64,000 nt of DNA from Asanoa iriomotensis. GTDB taxonomy: Bacteria; Actinomycetota; Actinomycetes; Mycobacteriales; Micromonosporaceae. The notes under the pieces are model-generated. The model was not told where the DNA came from. It saw only the letters and a program-made list of their open reading frames with translations, and ran no database searches. Positions within the stretch are counted from its first letter, which is position 1, and every line of letters starts with the position of its first letter. The position numbers and the translations under genes were made by a program. Shown here piece by piece: positions 27,934-37,411 of this stretch. The DNA lies in NCBI RefSeq assembly GCF_016862515.1, contig NZ_BONC01000026.1:1-64000 (forward strand), written 5' to 3'.

Positions 27934-29141
27934 CCGCCGAGCGCACCGACCCGATCGGTGAGGAGGAGCGGATCACGCTCACCGTGGGCGCGCCGGCGCA
28001 CGGCGGGCACTGCGTCGCGCGGCTCGACGGGCAGGTGGTGTTCGTCCGGCACGCGCTGCCCGGCGAACGGGTCACCGCGCTGGTCACCGAGGTGCACAGT
28101 GGATACCTGCGGGCGGACGCGATCGAGATCCTCGAGCCGTCGCCGGACCGGGTCGCGGCGCCCTGCCCGTACGCCGGACCGGGCCGCTGCGGCGGCTGCG
28201 ACCTGCAGCACGTGGCGCCGCCGGCGCAGCTCGCCTGGAAGACCGCGGTGCTCCGCGAGCAGCTCACCCGGCTGGGCAAGCTGTCGGAGGACGAGGTGGA
28301 CGCGCTCGGCGTCGCGGTGACCGCGCTGCCCGGCGGGCCGACCGGCTGGCGCACCCGGGTCCGCTACACGGTCGACGCGGCCGGCCGGGTCGGGCTGCTC
28401 AAGCACCGCTCGCACGAGGTCGTGCCGATCGACCGCTGCCTGATCGCGCACCCGGCCATCCAGGCGCTGCCCGTGCTCGACCGGGCGTGGCCCGCGGCTG
28501 ACGCGGTGGAGACCGTGGCGTCGGGGGAGGGCGACGTCGCCGTCCTGCCACAGCCTGGTGCTCAGCCGGCCACCGTGCGTGAGCGCGCGCTCGGTCGCAC
28601 CTGGACGATCGGCGCGGAGACGTTCTGGCAGGTGCATCCCGCCGCCGCGGAGACGCTGGTCGGCGCGGTGCTCGACCTGGTCGGGCCGCGGGCCGGCGAG
28701 CGGGCCTGGGACCTCTACGGCGGTGCCGGCCTGTTCGCGGCCGCGCTGGCCGAGCGGGTCGGTCCCGGCGGTCGCGTCACGCTGGTCGAGTCGGCGCCCG
28801 ACGGCGTCGCCGCGGCCCGCGACAACCTCGGTGACCTGCCCTGGGTCGAGGTCGTGCCGGCCCGCGTGGAGACCGCGCTGGCCCGGCGCCGGGTGGCGGG
28901 GCCGGTCGACGTGGTGGTGCTCGACCCGCCGCGCACCGGCGCGGGCGCCCGGGTGGTCGAGTCGCTGACGGCGTCGGGTGCGCGCGCGGTGGGCTACGTC
29001 GCCTGCGACCCGGCCTCGTTCGCCCGTGACGTGCGCACGTTCCGCGACCGCGGCTGGCGCCTCGCCGAACTGCGCGGCTACGACTGTTTCCCGATGACGC
29101 ACCATCTCGAATGCGTCGGGTTGTTGCTCCCCGAATCGTGA
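27930..29141 (+). CDS. TRAM-domain class I SAM-dependent RNA methyltransferase (TrmA/RlmD family)
   Basis: This 403-residue enzyme should methylate C5 of uridine in rRNA or tRNA. An N-terminal TRAM domain (ITLTVGAPAHGGHCVARLDG) is followed by cysteines for a 4Fe-4S cluster (CPYAGPGRCGGCDLQH, plus DRC near residue 170). The Rossmann fold has WDLYGGAGLFAAALAERV and VVVLDPPRTGAG. The catalytic nucleophile is the Cys in YVACDPASFARD. The active-site base region is at GYDCFPMTHHLECV. The GTG start overlaps the permease stop. It corresponds to Rv2689c. Confidence 0.9.
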   Translation: MTAERTDPIGEEERITLTVGAPAHGGHCVARLDGQVVFVRHALPGERVTALVTEVHSGYLRADAIEILEPSPDRVAAPCPYAGPGRCGGCDLQHVAPPAQLAWKTAVLREQLTRLGKLSEDEVDALGVAVTALPGGPTGWRTRVRYTVDAAGRVGLLKHRSHEVVPIDRCLIAHPAIQALPVLDRAWPAADAVETVASGEGDVAVLPQPGAQPATVRERALGRTWTIGAETFWQVHPAAAETLVGAVLDLVGPRAGERAWDLYGGAGLFAAALAERVGPGGRVTLVESAPDGVAAARDNLGDLPWVEVVPARVETALARRRVAGPVDVVVLDPPRTGAGARVVESLTASGARAVGYVACDPASFARDVRTFRDRGWRLAELRGYDCFPMTHHLECVGLLLPES

Positions 29142-29176
29142 AGCCTAATTAGTTTCGGAATTCAGTTTCGGTAAAT

Positions 29177-29196
29177 TGACCCCCGATCGGGGGTCA
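29177..29196. terminator. 20-bp perfect palindrome at a convergent junction
   Basis: TGACCCCCGATCGGGGGTCA is fully symmetrical. Its right end contains the stop codon (29196-29194) of the small membrane protein gene. It lies 36 bases past the methyltransferase stop. AT-rich sequence flanks its left side, which on the minus strand reads AATTTACC. Confidence 0.6.
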
Positions 29197-29403
29197 GTGC
29201 TGTGCCGCGGCCATCGGGCGATTGGGGGCGACTGGGCCGCCCTCCTGTTCGGGGCCGGACACGCGCGCGGCGGCGCGCCGGTCGCGGAAGCGGATCCAGG
29301 CGATGACGAGCAGGATCAGCGGGAGCAGCGGCAGCGTGATGATCGCGACGAAGACCAGCGCGAGCAGTTGACCCCCCGCGTACTTCCCGGAAACGCGTGT
29401 CAT
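29194..29403 (-). CDS. Small single-pass or hairpin membrane protein
   Basis: This protein has 69 residues. MTRVSGKYAGGQ is followed by a long hydrophobic stretch (LLALVFVAIITLPLLPLILL and VIAWIRF, about residues 13-40), then a basic patch (RDRRAAARVSG) and a hydrophilic tail. No family is recognised. The ATG at 29403 has AAAAAGG about eight bases upstream. A TACGAT box near 29441 may be its -10. A longer in-frame start at 29517 is less likely because codon use upstream is unlike coding sequence. Confidence 0.55.
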   Translation of the reverse strand: MTRVSGKYAGGQLLALVFVAIITLPLLPLILLVIAWIRFRDRRAAARVSGPEQEGGPVAPNRPMAAAQH

Positions 29404-29713
29404 GGGCACACCTTTTTCGGGACGGAAACAACTGCCGCCATCGTACGTCTTTCTCGGGTGTGCCCCATTTATCGACGGCGGGCCGAAACGGGGTTTCCGG
29501 TGGCTGCGCGTACCCATCGATCATGGCCATAGCAAGGGGTTATGAAGATCGGTGCGGTCATGGCCGGCGTCACCAACTGTCACGGTCCCGTCAGTAAGAC
29601 TTGCCCGATCGGACCACCGGTTCACCCGAACGGGCGGCGTCACCCTGCGCGGCCGGCCGTGCGCGCACCGTCCACATGAAGGGGATCGCGGCCCTTGCGG
29701 AAAGGGAGATTCG
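29404..29713. other. Intergenic region between the small membrane gene and dxs
   Basis: No supported gene lies here. It is less GC-rich near 29404-29480, where the minus-strand promoter should lie. The plus-strand part up to dxs has several possible short reading frames, of which only the one at 29714 has a good ribosome binding site. Confidence 0.4.
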
Positions 29714-29782
29714 GTGAAGACGATCTCGGATCGGGGTGCGGCAGATGCACGCCCGATTACACTTGCCGGTCATGAGCGTTGA
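29714..29782 (+). CDS. Possible 22-codon upstream reading frame overlapping dxs start
   Basis: GTG 29714 is preceded by AAAGGGAG (29701-29708) and encodes [22 protein letters not shown], given here as VKTISDRGA to LAGHER, ending at TGA 29780-29782. It overlaps the dxs ATG (29772) by 11 bases in another frame. dxs itself lacks a Shine-Dalgarno sequence, so coupling through this frame is possible. A TACACT box at 29758-29763 instead suggests a leaderless dxs message. The peptide may be chance. Confidence 0.3.
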   Translation: MKTISDRGAADARPITLAGHER

Positions 29783-31739
29783 AGAGAGTCGGGCCAGTCT
29801 GTTGTCCGCCATCCGCGGCCCGCAGGACCTCAAACGGCTCTCCGCCGAGGAGTTGGTCCTGCTCTCCGCCGAGATCCGCGACTTCCTGGTCGCGAAGGTC
29901 TCCCGCACCGGCGGGCACCTCGGGCCCAACCTCGGCGTCGTCGAGTTGACGCTGGCGATGCACCGGGTCTTCGACTCGCCGCGCGACAAGTTCCTCTTCG
30001 ACACCGGCCACCAGGCCTACGTGCACAAGATCGTGACTGGCCGGCAGGCCGGGTTCGACCAGCTCCGCCAGCGCGGTGGCCTATCCGGCTACCCCAGCCA
30101 GGCCGAGAGCGAGCACGACCTGGTCGAGAACTCGCACGCCTCGACGGCGCTGAGCTACGCCGACGGCATGGCCAAGGCCTACGCCCTGCGCGGCGAGCAG
30201 CGCAGCGTGGTCGCCGTCGTCGGCGACGGCGCGCTCACCGGCGGCATGTGCTGGGAGGCGCTCAACAACATCGCCACCGCCGGCAACCCGCTGGTCATCG
30301 TCGTCAACGACAACCAGCGCTCCTACGCGCCGACGATCGGCGGCCTCGCCGACCACCTGTCCTCGCTGCGGCTCAACCCGGGCTACGAGAAGGTGCTCGA
30401 CCTGGTCAAGGAGTCGCTGGGCTCGACGCCGCTGGTCGGCAAGCCGCTCTACGAGGTTTTGCACGCGGTGAAGAAGGGCATCAAGGATGCCGTGGCGCCG
30501 CAGGCCATGTTCGAGGATCTCGGCATCAAATACGTCGGGCCGGTCGACGGCCACGACATCACCGCCGTGGAGTCCGCGCTGCGCCGTGCCAAGGGCTTCC
30601 GCGGGCCGGTCATCGTGCACGCGGTGACCCGCAAGGGCTACGGCTACCGCCCCGCCGAGGAGGACGACGCCGACTGCCTGCACGGCCCGAGCAGCGCGTT
30701 CGACGTCGAGACCGGCAAGCTGCTGGCCGCGCCGAGTGTCAAGTGGACCCACGTGTTCGCCGACGAACTGGTCGCGATCGCCGACGAGCGCCCCGACGTG
30801 GTCGGCATCACCGCCGCCATGGCCGAGCCGACCGGCATAGCCGCGTTGGCCCGCAAGCACCCCGAGCGCGTCTACGACGTGGGCATCGCCGAGCAGCACG
30901 CCGCGACCTCGGCCGCCGGCCTCGCGCTCGGCGGTCTGCACCCGGTGGTCGCGGTCTACGCGACGTTCCTCAACCGGGCGTTCGACCAGGTGCTGCTCGA
31001 CGTCGCAATGCACAAGCTGCCGGTGACCTTCGTGCTCGACCGCGCCGGCATCACCGGCCCCGACGGGCCGAGCCACTACGGCATCTGGGACATGTCGGTC
31101 TTCGGTGTCGTGCCGGGCCTGCGCATCGCCGCCCCCCGCGACGCCGCCACGCTGCGCGAGGAGCTACGCGAGGCGGTGGCCGTCGACGACGGCCCGACGA
31201 TCCTGCGCTTCCCGACCGGCTCCGTCGCCGCCGACCTGCCGGCCGTCCGCCGGATCGGCCCGGTCGACGTGCTGCGCGAGGACCGCCAGAAGGACGTCCT
31301 GCTGGTCGTGGTCGGCGCGTTCGGCCACCTCGGCATCGAGGTCGCGACCCGGCTCGCCGAGCACGGCTACGGCGTGACCGTCGTCGACCCGCGCTGGGTC
31401 CGCCCGGTGCCGGCCGAGCTGGTCACCCTGGCCGCCCGGCACCGCCTCGTGGTCACCGTCGAAGACGGCGTCCGCACCGGCGGCGTCGGCGACGCCCTCG
31501 CCAAGGCAATGCGCGACGCCGACGTCCGGATCCCGCTGCGTGACCTGGGCGTGCCCGCCGAGTGGCACCCGCACGGCAACCGCGCCCAGATCCTGGCCGA
31601 CGTCGGCCTCACCGCCCAGGACGTGGCCCGCGAGGTCACCGGCTGGGTCTCCCGCCTCGACGACACCGCACCGGCCGAGCACATCGGCGCAGCAGCGACA
31701 GCGCCGAAGCCGGCACAGCGGGACAACGTCACGCCATAG
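29772..31739 (+). CDS. dxs: 1-deoxy-D-xylulose-5-phosphate synthase
   Basis: This 655-residue thiamine diphosphate enzyme joins pyruvate and glyceraldehyde 3-phosphate. It is the first step of the MEP pathway to isoprenoids. Visible are [18 protein letters not shown], the ThDP motif [32 protein letters not shown], and the transketolase C-terminal domain ([11 protein letters not shown]). The length is typical with a short acidic tail. MSVEESRA is chosen as start because family proteins begin there. It matches Rv2682c in the conserved order. Confidence 0.95.
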   Translation: MSVEESRASLLSAIRGPQDLKRLSAEELVLLSAEIRDFLVAKVSRTGGHLGPNLGVVELTLAMHRVFDSPRDKFLFDTGHQAYVHKIVTGRQAGFDQLRQRGGLSGYPSQAESEHDLVENSHASTALSYADGMAKAYALRGEQRSVVAVVGDGALTGGMCWEALNNIATAGNPLVIVVNDNQRSYAPTIGGLADHLSSLRLNPGYEKVLDLVKESLGSTPLVGKPLYEVLHAVKKGIKDAVAPQAMFEDLGIKYVGPVDGHDITAVESALRRAKGFRGPVIVHAVTRKGYGYRPAEEDDADCLHGPSSAFDVETGKLLAAPSVKWTHVFADELVAIADERPDVVGITAAMAEPTGIAALARKHPERVYDVGIAEQHAATSAAGLALGGLHPVVAVYATFLNRAFDQVLLDVAMHKLPVTFVLDRAGITGPDGPSHYGIWDMSVFGVVPGLRIAAPRDAATLREELREAVAVDDGPTILRFPTGSVAADLPAVRRIGPVDVLREDRQKDVLLVVVGAFGHLGIEVATRLAEHGYGVTVVDPRWVRPVPAELVTLAARHRLVVTVEDGVRTGGVGDALAKAMRDADVRIPLRDLGVPAEWHPHGNRAQILADVGLTAQDVAREVTGWVSRLDDTAPAEHIGAAATAPKPAQRDNVTP

Positions 31740-31747
31740 GGGGCGCA

Positions 31748-33007
31748 GTGTCCCAGCGGCCGGGTGAGTGGGTGGTGATCGAGCTCGGCACCGCCCACGG
31801 TTCGGTTGACGAGGAGCAGGTGCCCGGCAGCCGGCACCGCCGGCGTTCGTGGCGTTCGCGGCTGGCCGCGACGACCGGTGCGCTGGTGCTGGTCTGTGGC
31901 GGCGCCGCCACCGCGAGCCCGCCGTTCCGGCCCACCGCCGCGGTCCCGGTCGAGGCCGGCTCCAGCGTCTCCGTCGCGGGCGACCTCCTGTTGGTGGCCG
32001 ACCCGGCGCCGGTGCCGGCGACGCTCGCCACCTCCGCCGCCGGCGGCACGGCCGGCGGCGACGCCGACGCCGGCCTGGTCGAGCTGCGCGGCTATGACCT
32101 GCCCAGCGGCGCCGAGCGCTGGCGGCTGCGGCTGCCCGCGGCGATGTCCCAGTCCGCGGCCCGGGTCGGCGACCTGGTGCTCGTGGCGTCCCGGGACTCG
32201 ATCCGCAGGCAGACCGGCACCACCGCGGTCGACGCCGGCACGGGCGAGGTGCGCTGGAACCGCGACGACGCCGTGCTGACCGTGCCGGGCGTCGGCGTCG
32301 GGCTCGCCGTCGACGAGGTGCGCAGCGCCAGCGGCGCCGGGCGCCGGGTCTCCGGCCGGATCGACGCGATCGACCTGGCCACCGGGCGCACGCTCTGGCA
32401 CACCCGGGTGCCGTCGACCGCCGTCGCGCACGTGGTGGCCCGTGACCCGGCGCTGGCCGTGCTGGTGCTCGACTCCGGCCGCACCGAGGTGCACGACCTG
32501 GTCACCGGTGCGCTGCGCGGCGTCGGCACGCTGCCGCCGGCCGACTACGCGCCCGACAACCCGCGCCTCGTCGACGACGGGCTGGTGCTCCGCCACCCCG
32601 ACAGCCGGCCCGGCCGGCGGTCCGCGCTGACCGCGTACAACCTCGACAACGTCGGCCTCGAATGGAGCCGCCCGGACCGCGCCCGGGACGTCAGCTGGGC
32701 CGACTGTGACGGCAACCTGTGTGCCCGTACCCCCGACGGGATCTGGACCCTCGACCTCGACAACGGCGGGCAGGCCTTCGTGACCGGTGACGGGCTGCCG
32801 TGGCTGCCCGTCCGGGGGAGCGCGAACCAGCTCGTCTTCCGGCTTCTGCCGGACGAGCGCGTCGCGGTGGCCAGCGGCGGGACGACCGCCGCGCCGCGAC
32901 CGCTCGGCACGCTGCCGGCCGGCAGCCGCGACTGCCGCGCCGGCGACACGGCGCTGGTCTGCCGCGGCGGCGACGGCCACCAGCTCGCGATCTTCTCGCT
33001 CCCGTAG
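31748..33007 (+). CDS. Membrane-anchored PQQ-like beta-propeller protein 1
   Basis: This 419-residue protein has a cytoplasmic N-terminus of about 50 residues (SQRPGEWVVIELG, then basic RHRRRSWRSR) and one membrane helix (LAATTGALVLVCGGAA). Outside lies a beta-propeller with repeated blades ending in WRLRLP, VRWNRDD, LWHTRVP and LEWSRPD, after AxDxxTG-type turns. PQQ-like blades of this sort bind partners rather than cofactor when key residues are lacking. The GTG at 31748 follows GGGGG. A close paralogue follows directly. Confidence 0.7.
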   Translation: MSQRPGEWVVIELGTAHGSVDEEQVPGSRHRRRSWRSRLAATTGALVLVCGGAATASPPFRPTAAVPVEAGSSVSVAGDLLLVADPAPVPATLATSAAGGTAGGDADAGLVELRGYDLPSGAERWRLRLPAAMSQSAARVGDLVLVASRDSIRRQTGTTAVDAGTGEVRWNRDDAVLTVPGVGVGLAVDEVRSASGAGRRVSGRIDAIDLATGRTLWHTRVPSTAVAHVVARDPALAVLVLDSGRTEVHDLVTGALRGVGTLPPADYAPDNPRLVDDGLVLRHPDSRPGRRSALTAYNLDNVGLEWSRPDRARDVSWADCDGNLCARTPDGIWTLDLDNGGQAFVTGDGLPWLPVRGSANQLVFRLLPDERVAVASGGTTAAPRPLGTLPAGSRDCRAGDTALVCRGGDGHQLAIFSLP

Positions 33008-33017
33008 GGGGTGTCTC

Positions 33018-34400
33018 CTGGGCTCCGGCGGCACCATCGACCTCGGCTCGGTCGCGCGTCTGCCGGCCGAGCAGGTCGAGCGCGAGCTGCCCCGGCGGTC
33101 GCCGTTCTGGGGTGTCGTCGGCGTGCTGGCCGCGGCGTTCCTCGTGCTCGGCGGCTCGCTGGTGCCGGAGCCGCCGCTGACCGAGACCGGCAGCCGGGCC
33201 GGCGGCGTCGGTTCGTCGTACGCGGTGGTCGGCGACCGGCTCTACCTCGTGCGCCGGGCCGGCGAGGCGACCTGGTCGCTGACGGCCCTGCGGCTGCCGG
33301 CCGGCACCGACATCTGGACCTCGGCGTACGCGGCGACCGGCGAGCGGATCATCCGGATCGACACTGCGGGGCCGGTGGTGATGGTCTCCGGTGGCGAGAC
33401 CACCGGGCGGATCCTGCGGACCGACGCGTACGACGCGGACACCGGGCGCCGGCTCTGGTCGGTGCCGGAGGAGATCGTGGTCGACGCGGACGCGAACACC
33501 GGCTACGTCAGCGACGCGGACCCGCCCCGGCTGCGCGCGCTGGACCTGGCCACCGGGCGGCAGCTCTGGTCGGCGGAGCCGGGCGACCGCTACACCTTCA
33601 CCGCGCTCGGCGGGCCCGCGCCGGTGGCCGGCCGGATCCCGCCCCGGGACGCACCCGAGTCCGAGGCCAACGCGGTCGGCGGCGCGGGCGGCGCGACCGT
33701 GGCCACGGGCAGTGCCGGCTCCGGGACCGGCCGGGCGGGCCGGATCGTGGTCTTCGTCCGGTCGGGGCGGATCGAGCTGCGCGACGCCCGCACCGGGGTC
33801 GTGCTCAAGGCGGCCAGCCCGCTGGGTGACGAGGTGCTGCCGCTCTCGGGCCTGAGCGCCGGTGGCGGCCTGGTGCTGTTCTACGCCCAGCACGGCAGCA
33901 CCGGCATGGTCGGGCTCGACCCGGACACCCTGGACGTGCGCTGGCGGATGCCCTACGACATCGACGGCGGCGGCATCGGCCGGTGCCTGGCGCTGGTCTG
34001 CGTGAGCAGCCACAGCGACGTGCTCGCCCTCGACCCGCTCACCGGCCGGCTGCGCTGGCGGGCCCCGGGCGCCAGCTTCGTGGTCGAGGCGCGCGGCCAG
34101 TTGGTCGCCCTCGGCACGGTGCCCGGCGGCCTCGGGCCGGTGCGCACCGTCGACCCCGACACCGGGGCACAGGTCGCCGACCTGCGCGGCTGGCGCACCG
34201 GCGCACGCGGCGACCCGGTCGTCACCCGCATCCCGATCGGCGCCGCCACCACCGTGATCGCCATCCTCGCGCCGCCCTCCGGCCTGCTGCGCCCGCTCGG
34301 CACAGCCCCGGAGGTGCTGCTCGGCTGCCAGTCCGGCCCCACAGCCATCGTCTGCCGCACCGCGACAGGGACACTGCGGATCTGGGCCATCCGGGCGTAG
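33018..34400 (+). CDS. Membrane-anchored PQQ-like beta-propeller protein 2 (apparent CTG start)
   Basis: This protein has about 460 residues. GSGGTIDLGSVARLPAEQV is followed by a membrane helix (FWGVVGVLAAAFLVLGGSLV), then propeller blades (ALRLPAGTDIWTSAYA, DADTGRRLWSVPE, DLATGRQLWSAEPG, DALTGRLRWRAPG-like). A flexible Gly/Ala-rich insert lies near residues 215-240. In this frame no ATG, GTG or TTG lies at the proper place. CTG 33018 stands six bases after AGGGGG and aligns with the start of the upstream paralogue. A sequencing frameshift using GTG 33011 is the alternative. Confidence 0.65.
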   Translation: MGSGGTIDLGSVARLPAEQVERELPRRSPFWGVVGVLAAAFLVLGGSLVPEPPLTETGSRAGGVGSSYAVVGDRLYLVRRAGEATWSLTALRLPAGTDIWTSAYAATGERIIRIDTAGPVVMVSGGETTGRILRTDAYDADTGRRLWSVPEEIVVDADANTGYVSDADPPRLRALDLATGRQLWSAEPGDRYTFTALGGPAPVAGRIPPRDAPESEANAVGGAGGATVATGSAGSGTGRAGRIVVFVRSGRIELRDARTGVVLKAASPLGDEVLPLSGLSAGGGLVLFYAQHGSTGMVGLDPDTLDVRWRMPYDIDGGGIGRCLALVCVSSHSDVLALDPLTGRLRWRAPGASFVVEARGQLVALGTVPGGLGPVRTVDPDTGAQVADLRGWRTGARGDPVVTRIPIGAATTVIAILAPPSGLLRPLGTAPEVLLGCQSGPTAIVCRTATGTLRIWAIRA

Positions 34401-34450
34401 CGCTAACTTTGCTCACACGGGCTTGACACGGGGCAAGGGAGGCTGGACCG

Positions 34451-35122
34451 GTGCGGGTGTTGGTGGTCGAGGACGAGCGCAATCTGGCTGACGCGATCGC
34501 GCGCGGGTTGCGGCGGCACGGGTTGGCCGTCGACGTCGCCTACGACGGGACGTCGGGCCACGAGATGGCCTTCGTCACCCGGTACGACGTGGTCGTGCTC
34601 GACCGTGACCTGCCCGGCGTGCACGGGGACCAGATCTGCGCCGACCTCGTCTCGTCGGGCGCGCTGACCCGCGTGCTGATGCTGACCGCGAGCGGCACGG
34701 TCGCCGACCGGGTCGACGGGCTGCAGCTCGGCGCCGACGACTACCTGCCCAAGCCGTTCGCCTTCGACGAGCTCGTGGCCCGCGTGCGCGCGCTTGGCCG
34801 CCGGGCCACGCCGCCCGCGCCGCCCGTGCTCTCGGTCGCCGACCTGGTGCTCGACCCGGCCCGTCACGTGGCCACCCGGGCCGGCGCCCCCGTCGACCTG
34901 ACCCGCAAGGAGTTCGGCGTGCTCGAGGAGCTGCTCAAGGCCCGCGGCGCCGTGGTGTCCAGCGAGGAGCTGCTCGAACGGGTCTGGGACGCCAACACCG
35001 ACCCGTTCACGACCACGGTCCGGGTGACCGTGATGACGTTGCGCAAGAAGCTCGGCGAGCCGCCGCTGATCGAGACGGTGGTCGGCGCCGGCTACCGGAT
35101 GCCGGGGGAGCTGGTCACATGA
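34451..35122 (+). CDS. OmpR/PhoB-type response regulator
   Basis: This 223-residue DNA-binding regulator has a receiver domain (MRVLVVEDERNLADAIARGL with the acidic pair, phospho-acceptor Asp in VVVLDRDLPG near residue 51, LTASGT, and KPFAF with the invariant Lys). A winged-helix output domain (TRKEFGVLEELLKARGAVVS to VVGAGYRM) follows. It starts with GTG and overlaps the next gene, its sensor kinase, by four bases (ATGA). Targets are unknown. Confidence 0.92.
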   Translation: MRVLVVEDERNLADAIARGLRRHGLAVDVAYDGTSGHEMAFVTRYDVVVLDRDLPGVHGDQICADLVSSGALTRVLMLTASGTVADRVDGLQLGADDYLPKPFAFDELVARVRALGRRATPPAPPVLSVADLVLDPARHVATRAGAPVDLTRKEFGVLEELLKARGAVVSSEELLERVWDANTDPFTTTVRVTVMTLRKKLGEPPLIETVVGAGYRMPGELVT

Positions 35123-36336
35123 CGATTTATGCGGCGGCTAAGCAGCGCTGGCCGCGGCCCACCCTGCGGCTGCGGCTCACCCTGCTCAACGGGGTGGTCG
35201 TGGTGGCCACCGGGCTCGTGCTGATCCTGCTGGCCTGGCTCCTGGTGGGCGACGCGATCCACCCCGCCGACCAGCTCCAGCCGGGCGCGTTCGTCGACCT
35301 CGCCGACGGCCGCCGCCTCGACGCCGCCGCCTGGCAGGCCCAGGTGGTCGACTCCGCCTCGCGCGAGCTGCTGTTCAAAGGGCTGCTGGCGCTGCTGGTG
35401 ACCAGCCTGGTCGGCATCGTGGCCGCCTACGCGGTGGCCGGGCGGGCGCTGCGACCCCTGCACCGGGTGACCGCGACCGCGCGCCGGCTCGGCGAGCAGA
35501 CGCTGGACCAGCGGATCCGCTACACCGGCGCCGACGACGAGATCGCCGAGCTGGCCCGGACGTTCGACGCGATGCTCGACCGGCTCGGTTCGGCGTTCGA
35601 GGCGCAGAAACGGTTCGTCGCCAACGCGTCCCACGAGTTGCGTACGCCGCTGGCCGTGATGCGCACCGAAATCGACGTCACGCTGGCCGACGACGAGGCC
35701 GACGAGGCCGAGTTCCGTCGGATGGCCACCGTCGTCCGCGACGCCTCCGAACGCGCCAACGGCCTGGTCGACGCGCTGCTGATCCTGGCACGCAGCGAGG
35801 CACAGCGCGGCCGGCGGCTCGGCCGCAAGGTGCCCGCCGACCTGGCCGACGGGCTGCGCTCCGCGCTGTCGGCCATGCGCGGCGAGGTCGCCCGGCTCAG
35901 CGTGACGGTGGAGACCGACCTGGCACCGGCGCCCGTCGTGGGCGACCCGGGCCTGCTCGAACGGCTCGCCGGCAACCTGGTGGAGAACGCGGTGCGCTAC
36001 AACCACCTGCACGGGCGGCTGTGGGCGCGCACCGGCACCGAGGGCGACCAGGTGTTCCTCGTGGTCGGCAACACCGGCTTCGAGGTCGACGCGGGCGACG
36101 TGCCGGGCCTGTTCGAGCCGTTCCGGCGTGGCGGCCGGGAGCGCACCGGCGCCCGCGGTTCGGGCCTCGGCCTGTCGATCGTGCGGGCGGTGTGTGACGC
36201 GCACGGCGGCACCGTGACCGCCACGCCGCAGGAGGGCGGCGGTCTCGAGGTGCGGGTGACGCTGCCGGGCGCGAGCGTCACCCCGGTCGCGGCGGGCTCG
36301 GCGGTGGTGGGCTCGGGTGACGCGAAACCGCGCTGA
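35119..36336 (+). CDS. Sensor histidine kinase
   Basis: This 405-residue membrane kinase partners the response regulator just upstream. It has two membrane helices (LLNGVVVVATGLVLILLAWLL near residue 26, given with its end at LLV, and GLLALLVTSLVGIVAAYAVAG) around an outside loop of about 60 residues. HAMP (RPLHRVTATARRLGEQTLD), the HisKA phospho-site FVANASHELRTPLAV, the N-box NLVENAVRYN and the G-box GSGLGLSIVRAV follow. The small outside loop suggests sensing of a membrane or envelope signal (inference). Confidence 0.92.
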   Translation: MTIYAAAKQRWPRPTLRLRLTLLNGVVVVATGLVLILLAWLLVGDAIHPADQLQPGAFVDLADGRRLDAAAWQAQVVDSASRELLFKGLLALLVTSLVGIVAAYAVAGRALRPLHRVTATARRLGEQTLDQRIRYTGADDEIAELARTFDAMLDRLGSAFEAQKRFVANASHELRTPLAVMRTEIDVTLADDEADEAEFRRMATVVRDASERANGLVDALLILARSEAQRGRRLGRKVPADLADGLRSALSAMRGEVARLSVTVETDLAPAPVVGDPGLLERLAGNLVENAVRYNHLHGRLWARTGTEGDQVFLVVGNTGFEVDAGDVPGLFEPFRRGGRERTGARGSGLGLSIVRAVCDAHGGTVTATPQEGGGLEVRVTLPGASVTPVAAGSAVVGSGDAKPR

Positions 36337-36339
36337 CCC

Positions 36340-37341
36340 TTACTCGCCCAGCAGGGTCGGCCGGAGGGTGGACCACTCCAGTGAATGCCGGATGCCGTCT
36401 TCGACCGTGTATTCGCAGGACCAGCCGAGGGCCGCGGCGGCCTTGTCCGTGCGGGCGTAGGAGCCGACCACGTCGCCCGGGCGCGGCGGGGCGTCCGACA
36501 CCCGCAGCGGGCGGTCCACCACCCGCCGGAAGGCGTCGACGAACTCGCGGACCGTCGTGCCCATGCCCGTGCCCAGGTTGAGCACGTCGTAGCGGCGGTC
36601 GCCGCCCGCCGGCAGCACGTCGTCGAAGCGCCGCAGGGCCTCCACGTGGGCGCGGGCCAGGTCCCAGACGTGGATGAAGTCGCGGATGCCGCTGCCGTCG
36701 CGGGTCGGCCAGTCGGTGCCGGTGATCTGGAACTCCTCGCCGGCCTCCAGCGCCGTGATCAGCCGACCGAGCAGGTGCGTCGGCTTCGCCTGTTGCAGGC
36801 CCGTGCGCATCTTCGGGTCCGCGCCGATCGGGTTGAAGTAGCGCAGCGAGATGACCCGCAGGTCGTACGCGTTGGTCGCGTCCTCGAGCACCCACTCCAT
36901 GACCGCCTTGGTCCGGGCGTACGGCGACTCCGGCAGCAACGGCGACGTCTCGTCGACGGTGAAGTCCGCGCCCGGCGCGTAGATCGACGCCGACGACGAG
37001 AACAGGTAGCGGTGGCAGCCGTTGCGGACCACGTGCTCGATCAGCTCGACCGACTTCGACACGTTCTCGCGGTAGTAGCGCAGCGGCTCGGACACCGACT
37101 CCGGCACCACGATCAGCGCCGCGGCGTGCACGACCGCCGAGATGTCCGGGTGGTCGGCGAAGATCCGGTCGATCAGGGCGCCGTCGGCGATGTCGCCGTC
37201 GTAGAAGATCCGGTCGCGGACGTACTCCGCCCGCCCGGTGACCAGGTTGTCGACGACGACCGGCGTGATGCCGGCGTCGAGGCAGGCCGACGCCATCGTG
37301 CTGCCGATGAACCCTGCCCCACCCGCGATCAAGACCTTCAT
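36340..37341 (-). CDS. galE: UDP-glucose 4-epimerase
   Basis: This 333-residue extended short-chain dehydrogenase interconverts UDP-glucose and UDP-galactose. It has the NAD motif MKVLIAGGAGFIGSTMASAC, VVHAAALIVVPESV, the catalytic pair in SPYARTKAVMEWVL (Tyr-x-x-x-Lys) with SSSASIYAP, and LRYFNPIGADP. The C-terminal substrate lobe includes RDGSGIRDFIHVWDLA. The ATG at 37341 opens exactly at the Rossmann strand. It is a single gene that ends three bases from the convergent kinase gene. Confidence 0.9.
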   Translation of the reverse strand: MKVLIAGGAGFIGSTMASACLDAGITPVVVDNLVTGRAEYVRDRIFYDGDIADGALIDRIFADHPDISAVVHAAALIVVPESVSEPLRYYRENVSKSVELIEHVVRNGCHRYLFSSSASIYAPGADFTVDETSPLLPESPYARTKAVMEWVLEDATNAYDLRVISLRYFNPIGADPKMRTGLQQAKPTHLLGRLITALEAGEEFQITGTDWPTRDGSGIRDFIHVWDLARAHVEALRRFDDVLPAGGDRRYDVLNLGTGMGTTVREFVDAFRRVVDRPLRVSDAPPRPGDVVGSYARTDKAAAALGWSCEYTVEDGIRHSLEWSTLRPTLLGE

Positions 37342-37411
37342 GGGCAGGACCCTACCAATCGCGCCGTTGTGGCCGACTCCACGCTCCACGCGAGGTTACC
37401 GACGAGTAGCA

